NCBI RefSeq assembly: GCF_009789575.1
Contig: NZ_CP046908.1
Location: 682,001 to 746,000 of the forward strand
Length of the DNA: 64,000 nucleotides
Direction of reading: 5' to 3'
Source: Stappia indica
GTDB lineage: Bacteria > Pseudomonadota > Alphaproteobacteria > Rhizobiales > Stappiaceae
Shown here: in pieces, positions 34,153 through 43,681 of the stretch
Layout: each line of letters starts with the position of its first letter
Position numbering within the stretch: the first letter of the stretch is position 1
Notes under the pieces: model-generated
The model's input: only the letters and a program-made list of their open reading frames with translations
Database searches by the model: none
What the model was told of the DNA's origin: nothing
Translations under genes and position numbers: made by a program

Positions 34153-36854
34153 CACATGTCTTCCAGTTTTGGCATGTCGGTCGGAATCGGCATGCGGATG
34201 GTGAAGATGGCGCCGCTGCGGTCCGTCCTGTTGCCGGCCGTGATCGTTCCGCCCATCGCTTCGACGAAACCCTTGCAGATCGACAGGCCCAGCCCGGTCC
34301 CGGCGAGGACGAGATCGCGCTTGCGGGCGCGATGGAAGCTGTCGAAGACGCGCTCGAGATCGTCCGCCGGAATGCCGGGGCCCTCGTCGAGGACCTGGAT
34401 CGCCAGCCACCGCCCGTCCTCCCACGCCCGAACGCGGATCGTGGTTTCGCCAGGCGCGTATTTGGCTGCATTGTCGAAGAGGTTGAACAAAACCTGTTCG
34501 AACAGGACGGGGTCCAGCCTCAGCATCGGCAGATCGGCGGGAATATCGGTGAGCGTCCTGTGGCGCGACATGATCTTGTGCGCCCGGCGCAGCGCCGAGC
34601 CGACGATATCGCCGAGATATTGCAGCGAGGCGTTGGGCTCCATCGCCCCCGTTTCGAGCCGCGACATGTCGAGGAGATTGGCGATGAAGCGGTTCAGCCG
34701 CTCCGCCTCGTCGACGATGGTGGAGAGCATTTCGGTGCGATCGGGGGCGGGCATCGCATTCGAATAGTCCCGCAGCGTGCCGGCGGCCCCCAGGATCGCG
34801 GCGAGCGGCGTCTTCAGGTCGTGCGAGATCGAGGCAAGCAGCGCCGAGCGCAACTTGTCGGCCTCCGCCGCGAGCTTGGCCTTGTCGACATCGGCCACGA
34901 GCTGGATCCGTTCGATGGCAACGGCCGCCTGGTCTCCCAGCGCATCGAGGAGCCTCTCCTGCTCCGGCGTCAGCAGCGGCCCCTCCCGGTCGCTGTCGAG
35001 CCCGATGACGCCAACCGGCGTCTTGCCGGTGATCAGGGGCAGATAGAGGCGCTTGGCACCGGGCAGCGTATCGGCCCCGCGCCCGGCCGGACGATTGTGC
35101 TCCCAGGCCCAGCGCGCAGCCGCGATATCGGCATCGACAAGCGTGTCGTCCGGGGGATAGCCCGCCCGCACCGCCACCGTGCCGTTTTCGGGAAGCAGGA
35201 TGACGACGCGCATCTTGAGCATCGAGGCAATCTGATGCGCCGAAGCCCAGAGCACATCGTCCAGCGTGCCCGCCCCCGCAAGCTTCCTGGCGAAGCGGTA
35301 GAGCTCCTCGGTGGCGCGGGCCCGTTCGCGGGCGACGGCGGCCTGCCGATGCACGCGGGCAGCAAGGTTGCTGGTGATCAGAGCCGCGCCGATGAAGAAG
35401 AAGAACGCGATCGTGCTTTCGGGATCGCGAATGGTGAAGGTGTAAAGCGGATCGAGGAAGAAGAAGTTGAACGCGAGCGCGCCCGTCAGCGACGCAAACA
35501 GCGCCGGCCAGAAGCCCGCCGTCGCGGCCGAGGCGAGCACCGCCATGAGGAAAGCGAGCGCGATGTTGCGCACATCGAGCGTACGCGAGAGCAACATGCC
35601 GAACGCGAGGGCCACGCCGACATACCCGGCGCTCCACAGATAGGGTCGCAGCCGAAAGCGGCGAGGCTGCGCGCGCACCACGCTCCTTTGCGCCGCCCCC
35701 GTGCGCTCCTTGCCGGAAATGACGTGAACGCTGATGTCGCCGGAATGCCGGATGAGATCATGGGAGACCGAGCCTTCCAGAAACTCCCGCCACCGCGACT
35801 TGCGCGACCTGCCCACGACGATGTGGCTGTAGTTGTTGTCGCCGGCATAGCGCAGCAGCTCCCGGGCGACGTGATGGCCCGGCAGCGTGATGGCGTCGCC
35901 GCCCAGCTGCTCGGCCAGTCGCAAGGCCGCGGCAATCCGATCCCTGGCTTCTTCCGAAAGGTTGGTCGACCGCGGCTCCTCGATATAGACGGCCGCCCAG
36001 GGGCTGCGCAGGCGGTCGGCCTGCCGTTTGGCATAGCGCACCAGGGACGGCCCTCGCAGGTCGTCATCGATGCAGACCAGCACGCGGTCGCCCGCGCCCC
36101 ACGGCCCCTCGATGGCATGCGCCTGCATATGGCGCAGGAGCTGCTCGTCGACCCGTTGCGCGGTGCGGCGCAGCGCCAGCTCGCGAAGCGCCGTCAGGTT
36201 GCCGGGGGAGAAATAGTTCTCGATCGCCCGCTTGGCGGTCTTGGGAAGATAGACCTTGCCGTCGTGCAGGCGCTTGATGAGGTCGTTGGGGGTGATGTCG
36301 ATGATCTCGACATCGTCGGCCTTGTCGATCACCGAATCCGGCACGGTTTCGCGCACCCGGATCCGGGTGATCTGCGCCACCACGTCGTTCAGGCTCTCGA
36401 CGTGCTGGATGTTGAGCGTCGTGTAGACGTCGATGCCCCGGTCGAGAAGCTCCAGAACATCGAGATAGCGCTTGGGGTGCCGGCTTCCGGGGGCATTGGT
36501 ATGCGCCAGCTCATCGACCAGGACGAGCTGCGGCTTGCGTTCCAGCACCGCGTCGAGGTCCATCTCCTGCAGAACCTGGCCCTTGTACTCGATCTTCGCC
36601 CTCGGGATGATCTCCAGGCCGCGGACCAGCGCTTCCGTCTCCTTGCGCCCGTGCGTTTCGACGACCCCGACGACGACGTCATCGCCGTCGGACCTGCGGG
36701 CGCGGCCCGAAACCAGCATCTCGTAGGTCTTGCCGACGCCCGGCGCAGCCCCAAGGAATATCTTGAGACGGCCGCGCGTTTCCTGCTCGGCCTTTTCCAG
36801 CAGGGCATCGGGAGACGGACGCTTGATATCGTCGGCCTGATCTTGCGGGCTCAT
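34152..36854 (-). CDS. kdpD: Osmosensitive K+ channel sensor histidine kinase KdpD
   Basis: 900 residues, full length. Order: N-terminal KdpD domain with Walker A GAAPGVGKT (~residue 35), a Usp-like domain (~residues 250-370), four TM helices (~400-500), a GAF-like region, and the kinase core with SISHDLKTPLAAI (phosphorylated His) and the N/G boxes (LFNLFDNAAKYAPG, VLDEGPGIP, GTGLGLSICKG). It senses low K+ or turgor and phosphorylates KdpE. ATG at 36854 has GGGAG six bases upstream. Confidence 0.98.
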   Translation of the reverse strand: MSPQDQADDIKRPSPDALLEKAEQETRGRLKIFLGAAPGVGKTYEMLVSGRARRSDGDDVVVGVVETHGRKETEALVRGLEIIPRAKIEYKGQVLQEMDLDAVLERKPQLVLVDELAHTNAPGSRHPKRYLDVLELLDRGIDVYTTLNIQHVESLNDVVAQITRIRVRETVPDSVIDKADDVEIIDITPNDLIKRLHDGKVYLPKTAKRAIENYFSPGNLTALRELALRRTAQRVDEQLLRHMQAHAIEGPWGAGDRVLVCIDDDLRGPSLVRYAKRQADRLRSPWAAVYIEEPRSTNLSEEARDRIAAALRLAEQLGGDAITLPGHHVARELLRYAGDNNYSHIVVGRSRKSRWREFLEGSVSHDLIRHSGDISVHVISGKERTGAAQRSVVRAQPRRFRLRPYLWSAGYVGVALAFGMLLSRTLDVRNIALAFLMAVLASAATAGFWPALFASLTGALAFNFFFLDPLYTFTIRDPESTIAFFFFIGAALITSNLAARVHRQAAVARERARATEELYRFARKLAGAGTLDDVLWASAHQIASMLKMRVVILLPENGTVAVRAGYPPDDTLVDADIAAARWAWEHNRPAGRGADTLPGAKRLYLPLITGKTPVGVIGLDSDREGPLLTPEQERLLDALGDQAAVAIERIQLVADVDKAKLAAEADKLRSALLASISHDLKTPLAAILGAAGTLRDYSNAMPAPDRTEMLSTIVDEAERLNRFIANLLDMSRLETGAMEPNASLQYLGDIVGSALRRAHKIMSRHRTLTDIPADLPMLRLDPVLFEQVLFNLFDNAAKYAPGETTIRVRAWEDGRWLAIQVLDEGPGIPADDLERVFDSFHRARKRDLVLAGTGLGLSICKGFVEAMGGTITAGNRTDRSGAIFTIRMPIPTDMPKLEDM

Positions 36855-36905
36855 CTTCAACTCCCATCGGGGCGGGCGGCAGTCGCTGGACTGCCGCCCT
36901 CACCT

Positions 36906-37457
36906 TTACAACCTGTCGAGCGCGAGGTTGAGTTCCAGAACGTTGACGATCCGGTCCCGTGTCAGGAAACCACCGGGCGAGAAGGCGGCACGGCGGATCA
37001 GACCTTCGATCCGAGCCTGGTCCAGGCCTCGCGCCTCGGCCACCCGAGCCACCTGATACAAGGCGCCCGCCTCGGAGATATGAGGATCGAGCCCCGCGCC
37101 GGACGCTGCAGCAAGATCGGCGGGCAGCGGATTGTCCGGCGTGGCGCCATGGCGCTCCGCCATTTCGCGGCCGCGCTCGGCAAGATCGCCGCTCGTCGGC
37201 GACCAGTTGCTGCCGCCGGCGCCGGCACCGTCATAATCGACGGCGGACGGCCGGGGCCAGAAGTATTCCGGCCGCGTGAAGGCTTGCGCCACCTGACGGC
37301 TTCCCACGATGGTGCCGTCCGGGCCGATGATCAGCGAGCCGTTGGCCGTGTCGGGGGCGATTGCCTGGGCCACGGCCCAGACGGCGGTTGCATAGCCGGC
37401 GACGCAGATCAGCATGGTCGCCGCCGCGATGCGGATGCTTGCAAGAAGTGAGTGCAT
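36906..37457 (-). CDS. kdpC: Potassium-transporting ATPase KdpC subunit
   Basis: 183 residues. One N-terminal TM helix (IAAATMLICVAGYATAVWAV), then the periplasmic domain with QAFTRPEYFWPRPSAVDYDG, SGAGLDPHISEAGALYQVAR and a C-terminal VNVLELNLALD. KdpC stabilises the KdpFABC complex. It begins 17 bases after kdpA. Confidence 0.98.
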   Translation of the reverse strand: MHSLLASIRIAAATMLICVAGYATAVWAVAQAIAPDTANGSLIIGPDGTIVGSRQVAQAFTRPEYFWPRPSAVDYDGAGAGGSNWSPTSGDLAERGREMAERHGATPDNPLPADLAAASGAGLDPHISEAGALYQVARVAEARGLDQARIEGLIRRAAFSPGGFLTRDRIVNVLELNLALDRL

Positions 37458-37473
37458 GGGTCCGGTCTCCGGA

Positions 37474-39156
37474 TCAGTTCATGAACATGAGGTGCTCGGC
37501 GATCGGCCCGAGCGTCGCCGCCGGGAAGAAGGTGAGCGCGCCGACGACGACGATGGTGGCCGCGAGCATGGTGGCGAAAACGCCGCCCTCGACGCTGAGC
37601 GTGCCGCTCGATTCGGCGCTGCGGCGCTTGGCCGACAGGGAGCCGACGATGGCAAGCGGCAGGATGATCGGGATGAAGCGGGCAAACAGCATCACCAGAC
37701 CGGTCGCCAGATTCCACGGCACGGTGTTGTCGCCGAGGCCCTCGAAGCCGGACCCGTTGTTCGCGGCGGACGAGGTGAACTCGTAGAGGATCTCGCTGAA
37801 GCCATGCGGCCCGACATTGTTGAGCGTGTCGGCTCCCCAGGGCGTCGCTGCGAAGATCGCCGTGCCGCCGAGGATGAACAAGCCGTGGGCGAGCAGCGCG
37901 AACAGCGCGAACTTCACCTCCCGCGCCTCGATGCGCCATCCCAGATATTCAGGCGTGCGGCCGATCATCATGCCGGCGATGAAGACGCCGACGACGATGT
38001 AGAGGAACATGTTGATCATGCCGACGCCGACACCGCCGAAGGTTGCGTTGAGCCACATGCCGATCATCGGCATCAGGCCGCTCATCGGGTTGAGGCTGTC
38101 ATGCATGGCGCCGACGGAGCCGTTCGAGGTGGACGAGGTCAGCACCGACCAGAGCGGGCCGCCGGTCGGGCCGAAGCGCATCTCCTTGCCTTCCAGATTG
38201 CCGACAGTCTGCTCGATGGGCAGGTCGGCGAAGGCCTGGGTGGGAGCGGTCTCGAAATAGACGGCGCCCGAGATCTTGACCGCGATGAAGGCCAGCATCA
38301 CCGCGAAGACGACGCCGGCGTGGCGCATGCGGCCGACGATCCGGCCGAACATCCAGACGCAGGCCATCGGAATGATGATGATGGCGAACATCTCGAGGAT
38401 GTTGGTCCAGAAGCTCGGGTTCTCCAGCGGATGTGTCGAGTTGGGCCCGAAGAAGCCGCCGCCGTTGGTGCCGAGCTGCTTGATCGTGACGAATGCCGCC
38501 ACCGGGCCGCGCGCGATGGTTTGCTGCACGCCTTCCAGCGTGGTTGCGACAGCCGCACCGTCGAACGTCATCGGCGCGCCGCCCAGAACCAGAAGGATCG
38601 CGACGACGAAGGCGACCGGCAGCAGCACGAGGAACGAGGCCCGCTGCACGTCGACGAAGAAGTTGCCCAAGGGACGCCCCGCCAGGCCGCGGGCCAGCGC
38701 GGTAAGTGCCGCGATGCCGGTGGCCGCCGATACGAACTGGAGCCACATCAGGCCGGCAAGCTGCGACAGGTAGCTCAGCGACACCTCGCCCGAATAGTGC
38801 TGGAGGTTCGTGTTCGAGGTGAACGAGGCGGCCGTATTGAAGATCAGGCTGCCTTCCAGGGCTTCCTTGCCGTCGGGGTTGAGCGGCAGGTGCTGCTGCA
38901 GCGCCAGCACGCCGTAGGTGACCGCGAACATGACCGCATTGAAGGCCAGCATGGCGACCATGTAGCGCTTCCAGGTCTGGTCCTGCGCAGCCAGGGGGCC
39001 GCCCACGGCCCGCATGGCGCGGGTTTTCCAGCCGGCAAGGCCGGACGATGGATCGGCGGGGTCCATCGCCCATTTCATGTAACGGCCGAGCGGCCAGGAG
39101 ATGAGCGCCGTACCTCCGACGACGAGGACGACGAAGAGCAGGGTTTGTATCAGCAT
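37474..39156 (-). CDS. kdpA: Potassium-transporting ATPase KdpA, channel-like subunit
   Basis: 560 residues, full length, multi-pass. Selectivity-filter-type loops of the Trk/Ktr/KdpA superfamily are visible (TSNTNLQHYSGE, GTNGGGFFGPNSTHPLENP, TSSTSNGSVGAMHDS, TSSAANNGSGFEG). It binds and passes K+ to KdpB. Here it lies downstream of kdpB, the reverse of the usual A-B order, with a 26-codon mini-gene between them. Confidence 0.98.
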   Translation of the reverse strand: MLIQTLLFVVLVVGGTALISWPLGRYMKWAMDPADPSSGLAGWKTRAMRAVGGPLAAQDQTWKRYMVAMLAFNAVMFAVTYGVLALQQHLPLNPDGKEALEGSLIFNTAASFTSNTNLQHYSGEVSLSYLSQLAGLMWLQFVSAATGIAALTALARGLAGRPLGNFFVDVQRASFLVLLPVAFVVAILLVLGGAPMTFDGAAVATTLEGVQQTIARGPVAAFVTIKQLGTNGGGFFGPNSTHPLENPSFWTNILEMFAIIIIPMACVWMFGRIVGRMRHAGVVFAVMLAFIAVKISGAVYFETAPTQAFADLPIEQTVGNLEGKEMRFGPTGGPLWSVLTSSTSNGSVGAMHDSLNPMSGLMPMIGMWLNATFGGVGVGMINMFLYIVVGVFIAGMMIGRTPEYLGWRIEAREVKFALFALLAHGLFILGGTAIFAATPWGADTLNNVGPHGFSEILYEFTSSAANNGSGFEGLGDNTVPWNLATGLVMLFARFIPIILPLAIVGSLSAKRRSAESSGTLSVEGGVFATMLAATIVVVGALTFFPAATLGPIAEHLMFMN

Positions 39157-39183
39157 CGAATTGTCTCCGAGATCGCTGGAAGG

Positions 39184-39264
39184 TCAGGCCCGGTCGACGG
39201 CATTGGCCATGACGAGCAGAAGCCCGAAGACGGCAAGGCCGAGAAACAGACAGAAAACGGTCAT
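39184..39264 (-). CDS. KdpF-like 26-residue membrane peptide between kdpB and kdpA
   Basis: Too short for a routine gene search. It encodes MTVFCLFLGLAVFGLLLVMA then NAVDRA and stop: a single hydrophobic helix with a short polar tail. AAGGA lies ~9 bases upstream. It fits exactly between kdpB (stop 39281) and kdpA (start 39156). KdpF is a similar ~29-residue peptide in contact with KdpA, and one with a canonical sequence is encoded at the operon head, so this would be a second KdpF-like subunit or a replacement for it. Confidence 0.65.
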   Translation of the reverse strand: MTVFCLFLGLAVFGLLLVMANAVDRA

Positions 39265-39280
39265 GGAAAGGGTCCTTTGA

Positions 39281-41353
39281 TCAGGCGAGACCGATGGCGG
39301 TGATGACGAGGTCGATCGCCTTGATGCCGATGAAGGGCACGATCAGGCCGCCGAGCCCGTAGATGAACAGATTGCGCTTCAAGAGCCCGTCCGCACCGAT
39401 GGCCTTGTAGGCGACGCCCCTGAGCGACAGCGGGATAAGCGCGATGATGATCAGCGCGTTGAAGATGATCGCCGACAGGATCGCGCTTTGCGGCGTCGCC
39501 AGGCCCATGATGTTGAGCGCGCCCAGTTGCGGATAGAGCGCGACGAACATTGCCGGGACGATGGCGAAATACTTCGCAACGTCGTTGGCGATGGAGAACG
39601 TGGTCAGCGCACCGCGGGTCATCAGCAGCTGCTTGCCGATCTCGACGATCTCGATGAGCTTGGTCGGATCGGAGTCGAGATCCACCATGTTGCCGGCCTC
39701 GCGCGCGGCGACCGTGCCGGTGTTCATCGCGACACCGACATCGGCCTGGGCCAGTGCGGGAGCGTCGTTCGTGCCGTCGCCGCACATGGCGACCAGCTTG
39801 CCCTTCGCCTGTTCTTCGCGGATCAGGGTGAGCTTGTTTTCCGGCGTGGCCTCGGCGAGGAAGTCGTCGACGCCCGCCTCGGCGGCGATGGCGGCGGCCG
39901 TCATCGGGTTGTCGCCGGTGATCATCACCGTGCGGATGCCCATGCGGCGCAGCTCCGCAAACCGCTCGCGGATGCCGCCCTTGACGATATCCTTGAGGTG
40001 GATGACGCCCAGAAGCCGCCCGTCCTTGACGACCGCAAGCGGCGTGCCGCCGATCCTGGCGATGTCGTTGGCGATTGCCTCCAGTTCCCGTTTGGCCTGT
40101 TCGCCGGTGCGGGGCGTGCCCGTGGCGGCCGAGGACAGCTCGATGTGCTTGAGCACCGCGTCGACGGCGCCCTTGCGGATCGACGATCCGTCGAAGTCGA
40201 CGCCGCTCATGCGGCTTTGCGCCGTAAACGGCACGAAGATCGCGTGCAGGCTCTGCATGTCGCGGCCGCGGATGCCGTATTTCTCCTTGGCGAGGACCAC
40301 GATGGAACGGCCTTCCGGCGTCTCGTCGGCGAGCGAGGCGAGCTGCGCCGCATCGGCCAGATCCTGCTCGCTGACGCCCTCGACGGGCCGGAACTCGGTC
40401 GCCTGCCGGTTGCCCAGCGTGATCGTGCCGGTCTTGTCGAGCAGCAGCGTGTCGATGTCGCCGGCGGCCTCGACGGCGCGCCCGGACATGGCCAGAACAT
40501 TGAACCGCACCAACCGGTCCATGCCGGCGATGCCGATGGCCGAAACCAGCGCGCCGATCGTGGTCGGGATCAAGGTGACGAACAGCGCCACCAGCACGAT
40601 CACCGGAATAGAACCGCCGGCATAGGCGGCGAAGGCGGGGATGGTTGCGGTCGCAAGGACGAAAATCAGGGTCAGTCCGGCGAGCAGGACGTTCAGCGCG
40701 ATCTCGTTCGGCGTCTTCTGGCGCTCGGCCCCTTCGACCAGCGAGATCATGCGGTCGATGAAGGTCGATCCGGCGGCGGCCGTGATCCTGACCTTGATCC
40801 AGTCCGAAAGCACCTGCGTTCCGCCGGTCACCGCCGAGCGGTCTCCGCCCGATTCCCGGATCACCGGAGCGGATTCGCCGGTGATCGCCGCCTCGTTCAC
40901 CGAGGCGATGCCTTCGACGACCTCGCCGTCCGAGGGGATGATGTCGCCGGCTTCCACCAGCACCACATCGCCGACCTTCAGGCTCGTGCCGGGCACGGGC
41001 TTCGTCTCGGTGCCTTGCGGATCGGCCAGGAGCTTGGCCTGGGTCTCGGTGCGCGAGCGGCGCAAGGAGTCCGCCTGCGCCTTGCCGCGCCCTTCGGCAA
41101 CCGCCTCGGCGAAGTTCGCGAACAGGATCGTGAACCACAACCAGAGGATGATCTGGAACGAGAAACCGAGATCGCCTGCGCCGGTGACGACATCCTTCAG
41201 GAACAGGACGGTCGTCAGCACCGAGACGACGGCGACGACGAACATCACCGGATTTCTGGCGAGCGTACGTGGATCGAGTTTCTTGAATGCGCCCCAAAGT
41301 GCGGGGACAAGGATGCGAGCGTCGAAGATGCTCGCCGGTTTCGACTGGCTCAT
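39281..41353 (-). CDS. kdpB: Potassium-transporting P-type ATPase KdpB
   Basis: 690 residues. P-type ATPase with phosphorylation motif [13 protein letters not shown], actuator TGES ([11 protein letters not shown]), hinge [15 protein letters not shown] and N-domain [10 protein letters not shown]. It hydrolyses ATP to drive K+ import through KdpA. Start at 41353 ([14 protein letters not shown]) has GGAG about 9 bases upstream. A 265-bp gap separates it from kdpF. Confidence 0.98.
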   Translation of the reverse strand: MSQSKPASIFDARILVPALWGAFKKLDPRTLARNPVMFVVAVVSVLTTVLFLKDVVTGAGDLGFSFQIILWLWFTILFANFAEAVAEGRGKAQADSLRRSRTETQAKLLADPQGTETKPVPGTSLKVGDVVLVEAGDIIPSDGEVVEGIASVNEAAITGESAPVIRESGGDRSAVTGGTQVLSDWIKVRITAAAGSTFIDRMISLVEGAERQKTPNEIALNVLLAGLTLIFVLATATIPAFAAYAGGSIPVIVLVALFVTLIPTTIGALVSAIGIAGMDRLVRFNVLAMSGRAVEAAGDIDTLLLDKTGTITLGNRQATEFRPVEGVSEQDLADAAQLASLADETPEGRSIVVLAKEKYGIRGRDMQSLHAIFVPFTAQSRMSGVDFDGSSIRKGAVDAVLKHIELSSAATGTPRTGEQAKRELEAIANDIARIGGTPLAVVKDGRLLGVIHLKDIVKGGIRERFAELRRMGIRTVMITGDNPMTAAAIAAEAGVDDFLAEATPENKLTLIREEQAKGKLVAMCGDGTNDAPALAQADVGVAMNTGTVAAREAGNMVDLDSDPTKLIEIVEIGKQLLMTRGALTTFSIANDVAKYFAIVPAMFVALYPQLGALNIMGLATPQSAILSAIIFNALIIIALIPLSLRGVAYKAIGADGLLKRNLFIYGLGGLIVPFIGIKAIDLVITAIGLA

Positions 41354-41618
41354 GAGTGGCTCCAGCTTGATGTTTCTGGTGACAGTCCCAGCCCGCATTG
41401 GCCCGGCCCGCATCGGCCCGGCCCGAAGAGGCGGGAGAGGAGCAAGGCAAGCAGCGCGCACGCCGGCATCGCCGGCGCTGTCGCGAAGGCGATGCCCGGC
41501 GCAAGGGGGCTTTCTGTCTTCAGGAGGTCGGGCCGTGGCCCGGGAGATATGCGGATCGGGCCGGGCGACTTGGCGATGATCCGCGCCGCCTGTCACAGCG
41601 GGTTGGATATTCGGCAGT
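41354..41618. other. Spacer between kdpF and kdpB with a short tandem repeat
   Basis: 265 bases, no gene. Two 15-bp units CCCGCATTGGCCCGG and CCCGCATCGGCCCGG lie side by side at 41392-41421. Such a long gap inside a kdp operon is unusual and may reflect the kdpB/kdpA rearrangement. Confidence 0.55.
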
Positions 41619-41708
41619 TCAGAAGCGCTCCGGCCGCAAAAGCGCGTAGACAAGATAGGCTGTGACGACCAGAGCCACCCCGCCTCCCAGTATATATTCA
41701 AGTATCAT
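41619..41708 (-). CDS. kdpF: KdpF small subunit of the K+-transporting ATPase
   Basis: 29 residues, too short for routine gene calling: [20 protein letters not shown] then YALLRPERF. The [27 protein letters not shown] pattern is that of KdpF. It is the first kdp gene and sits 265 bases ahead of kdpB. A GGGGTG site lies ~7 bases upstream of the ATG. Confidence 0.9.
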   Translation of the reverse strand: MILEYILGGGVALVVTAYLVYALLRPERF

Positions 41709-42125
41709 TGCGCACCCCGTCTTGTCGGAAGCTGCCGACCGGCAAGACTTCCTGACGCCTATAGTTTTTCTCCGCGCTTTTCCTCGGCAGGAACCGGCAG
41801 CGAAGGTGACAGGAATATGGCGCAGGACTGCATAAAGGTTCGAGAGAGGCGAAGGCCCGAAAGAATAAAAATCTCATATGGATTTCGGGTCGGAACCGGT
41901 CGCGGAAGCGCCCGCACACCGCCGGGCGCCTCCTTCGCGTCTTGCGACCTTGTCGAGATGAAAAACATATTTCCGTCGCCGGTGCAGGCGCACTGAACTG
42001 TACGGGCCAGCGAGCGGGCAGCCTCGCCCTTGAGCCGGTGCGCGCCGGACTTTCGGCGGCGCGGCATATTGCAAGCGGCCCCGGCCCGACCATTCCCGGA
42101 CCATTGATTGAACCGAACGGGTTTC
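41709..42125. other. kdp upstream region, no gene
   Basis: 417 bases between divergent kdpF and the first LuxR-type gene. It contains moderately AT-rich stretches (ATAGTTTTTCTCC at ~41760, AATAAAAATCTCATATGG at ~41862) where the kdp promoter and KdpE site may lie, but no confident motif was fixed. No coding frame is supported. Confidence 0.5.
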
Positions 42126-42503
42126 ATGACGAGCACACTGGAGGCTGTCCCCTTCGAGGCGGTTGCCGAGGCGCGCAAGGCTCCGCTCTCGCGCGAGCTC
42201 TACCGGGCATGGCACCGCTCCCCGGCGCCGGCCCCAGCGCCAGAGCCAGCCCCCCAGAACCAGATCGTGCCGGCACCACCTGCCCGCAGGCGCCCGCGGC
42301 GACCCCTGCCCGCCCTCACCAACCGCGAGCGGGATTGCGTGGCCTGGGCGGCGGAGGGGAAAACCGAATGGGAGAGCGCCGCCATTCTCGGCATCGCGCC
42401 GAAGACCGTGGAAAGCCACCTCATCGCCGCACGGCGCAAGCTGAACGCCGCGAACAAGGTGCACCTGGTCGCCAAGGCCTTCCGCCTCGGCCTGATCGAC
42501 TGA
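42126..42503 (+). CDS. LuxR-type HTH protein without autoinducer domain
   Basis: 125 residues. The N-terminal ~60 residues are low-complexity (PAPAPAPEPAPQN), followed by a GerE/LuxR HTH from LTNRERDCVAWAAEGKTEWE through ILGIAPKTVESHLIAARRKL to FRLGLID. The last 180 bases of the gene are identical to those of the next gene, so this is a recent partial copy (or gene conversion) giving a solo DNA-binding domain. It may compete with the full-length regulator for the same sites. Confidence 0.88.
   Translation: MTSTLEAVPFEAVAEARKAPLSRELYRAWHRSPAPAPAPEPAPQNQIVPAPPARRRPRRPLPALTNRERDCVAWAAEGKTEWESAAILGIAPKTVESHLIAARRKLNAANKVHLVAKAFRLGLID
42324..42503 (+). repeat. 180-bp perfect direct repeat, copy 1 (LuxR HTH)
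   Basis: Begins CGCGAGCGGGATTGCGTGGC and runs to the stop codon. Identical to 43057-43236, offset 733 bases. Confidence 0.93.
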
Positions 42504-42510
42504 GGCGCCC

Positions 42511-43236
42511 TTGCACGCGGCGGACCTGCTGACCCATCTCGACCGCATCCGCCGCGCCGCAACGGCGCAGGAGGTGCGCAGCCGCCTCATCCTTGCAACC
42601 GACGCCTATGGCATCGACCAGGTGATGTGCGGCCTCGTACCGACCCCTGCCACTCCGCCGGCCGAGGCGAGGAAATCCATCTTCTTCGGCAACTGGCCGA
42701 CCGGTTGGCTGGAGCGCTACGTTGCCCGCCGCTATGTCGACATCGACCCGGTGATCGCGCAGGTGACAGCCGCAGACGCATTGTTCGACTGGCGCGAGGC
42801 GCGCGCACCGGCAGACAGAGCCCCCCTTGCCCGGCTGATGATGGAGGAAGCGCGCGAGCACGGGCTGTCCGCCGGCTTCGCCCTGCCGTTTTCCGGCCCT
42901 GCGGGCCAACGCGGCAGCATTTCGCTGAGCGGCGCGCGTATCGAGCTGGACCCGGCCGGCCGGACGACGCTCGCCCTCTTGGCGGCCAGCGCGGCGGACC
43001 GGGCCGCCACCCTGCTGCAGGGGGACGCCTGGCGCCCCTCCTCCCCCTTGACGACACGCGAGCGGGATTGCGTGGCCTGGGCGGCGGAGGGGAAAACCGA
43101 ATGGGAGAGCGCCGCCATTCTCGGCATCGCGCCGAAGACCGTGGAAAGCCACCTCATCGCCGCACGGCGCAAGCTGAACGCCGCGAACAAGGTGCACCTG
43201 GTCGCCAAGGCCTTCCGCCTCGGCCTGATCGACTGA
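42511..43236 (+). CDS. LuxR-family regulator with autoinducer-binding-type domain
   Basis: 241 residues from a TTG start with GAGG upstream, seven bases after the previous stop. The N-terminal ~160 residues resemble the autoinducer-binding domain: FFGNWPTGWLERYVARRYVD, DIDPVIAQ, FDWREARAP and HGLSAGFALPFSGPAGQRG follow the order of conserved Trp, Tyr, Asp and Gly positions. The C-terminal HTH is identical to that of the preceding gene. No luxI synthase is nearby, so it is a LuxR solo or responds to a signal made elsewhere. Confidence 0.92.
   Translation: MHAADLLTHLDRIRRAATAQEVRSRLILATDAYGIDQVMCGLVPTPATPPAEARKSIFFGNWPTGWLERYVARRYVDIDPVIAQVTAADALFDWREARAPADRAPLARLMMEEAREHGLSAGFALPFSGPAGQRGSISLSGARIELDPAGRTTLALLAASAADRAATLLQGDAWRPSSPLTTRERDCVAWAAEGKTEWESAAILGIAPKTVESHLIAARRKLNAANKVHLVAKAFRLGLID
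43057..43236 (+). repeat. 180-bp perfect direct repeat, copy 2 (LuxR HTH)
   Basis: Same sequence as 42324-42503 including the stop codon; similarity ends immediately after TGA. Confidence 0.93.
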
Positions 43237-43375
43237 CCACGCAGGCCCGTCAATCCGGGAATCCCATGATGGTGGGGCGGGCAAAGCCTGCAAGACTCAA
43301 GAACCACAGGGCACACGGAGACGCAGATCGGTTCGGAAGGGCAGTCCGTGCCGGGACGAGGAGAAAGGGAACGGC

Positions 43376-43681
43376 ATGGACAGGAAAAGCCGGCAGGACG
43401 CGGCCCGGCGGGCGATCATCGAGCACCTGGATGCCGCCATCGCGCAGCTGTCGGCCCATCCGGAACTGGCCGTGCTCGGCAGCCGGCTGGCGGCGATCCG
43501 CGAGATCGCGGCGCTGGAACAGGCGGCTGGAAGATTGGCGGCGGGAAAGTTGGCGGCCGGAGGATTGGCGGAAGAGGTGCAGGCACCCTATCGCCCCGTG
43601 AAGAGCGATGCGGCCGGCACGGCGCAAGACGAAGCGCCGGAAGACGAGACGGGCAAGGCCGCGCACGACAAGCCCGGATGA
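43376..43681 (+). CDS. Small hypothetical protein with AAGxL pentapeptide repeats
   Basis: 101 residues, no known family. Helical start RQDAARRAIIEHLDAAIAQL, then three tandem pentapeptides AAGRL-AAGKL-AAGGL encoded by a 15-bp tandem repeat (43522-43566), and a charged disordered tail rich in Glu, Asp and Lys. The ribosome site GAGGAGAAAGGG is strong. Likely a cytoplasmic helical protein; function unknown. Confidence 0.65.
   Translation: MDRKSRQDAARRAIIEHLDAAIAQLSAHPELAVLGSRLAAIREIAALEQAAGRLAAGKLAAGGLAEEVQAPYRPVKSDAAGTAQDEAPEDETGKAAHDKPG

Noticed and set aside
41759-42178. 139-codon minus-strand frame upstream of kdpF
   Set aside because: Overlaps the LuxR-type gene start and the kdp upstream region; no motif, no ribosome site, odd composition.
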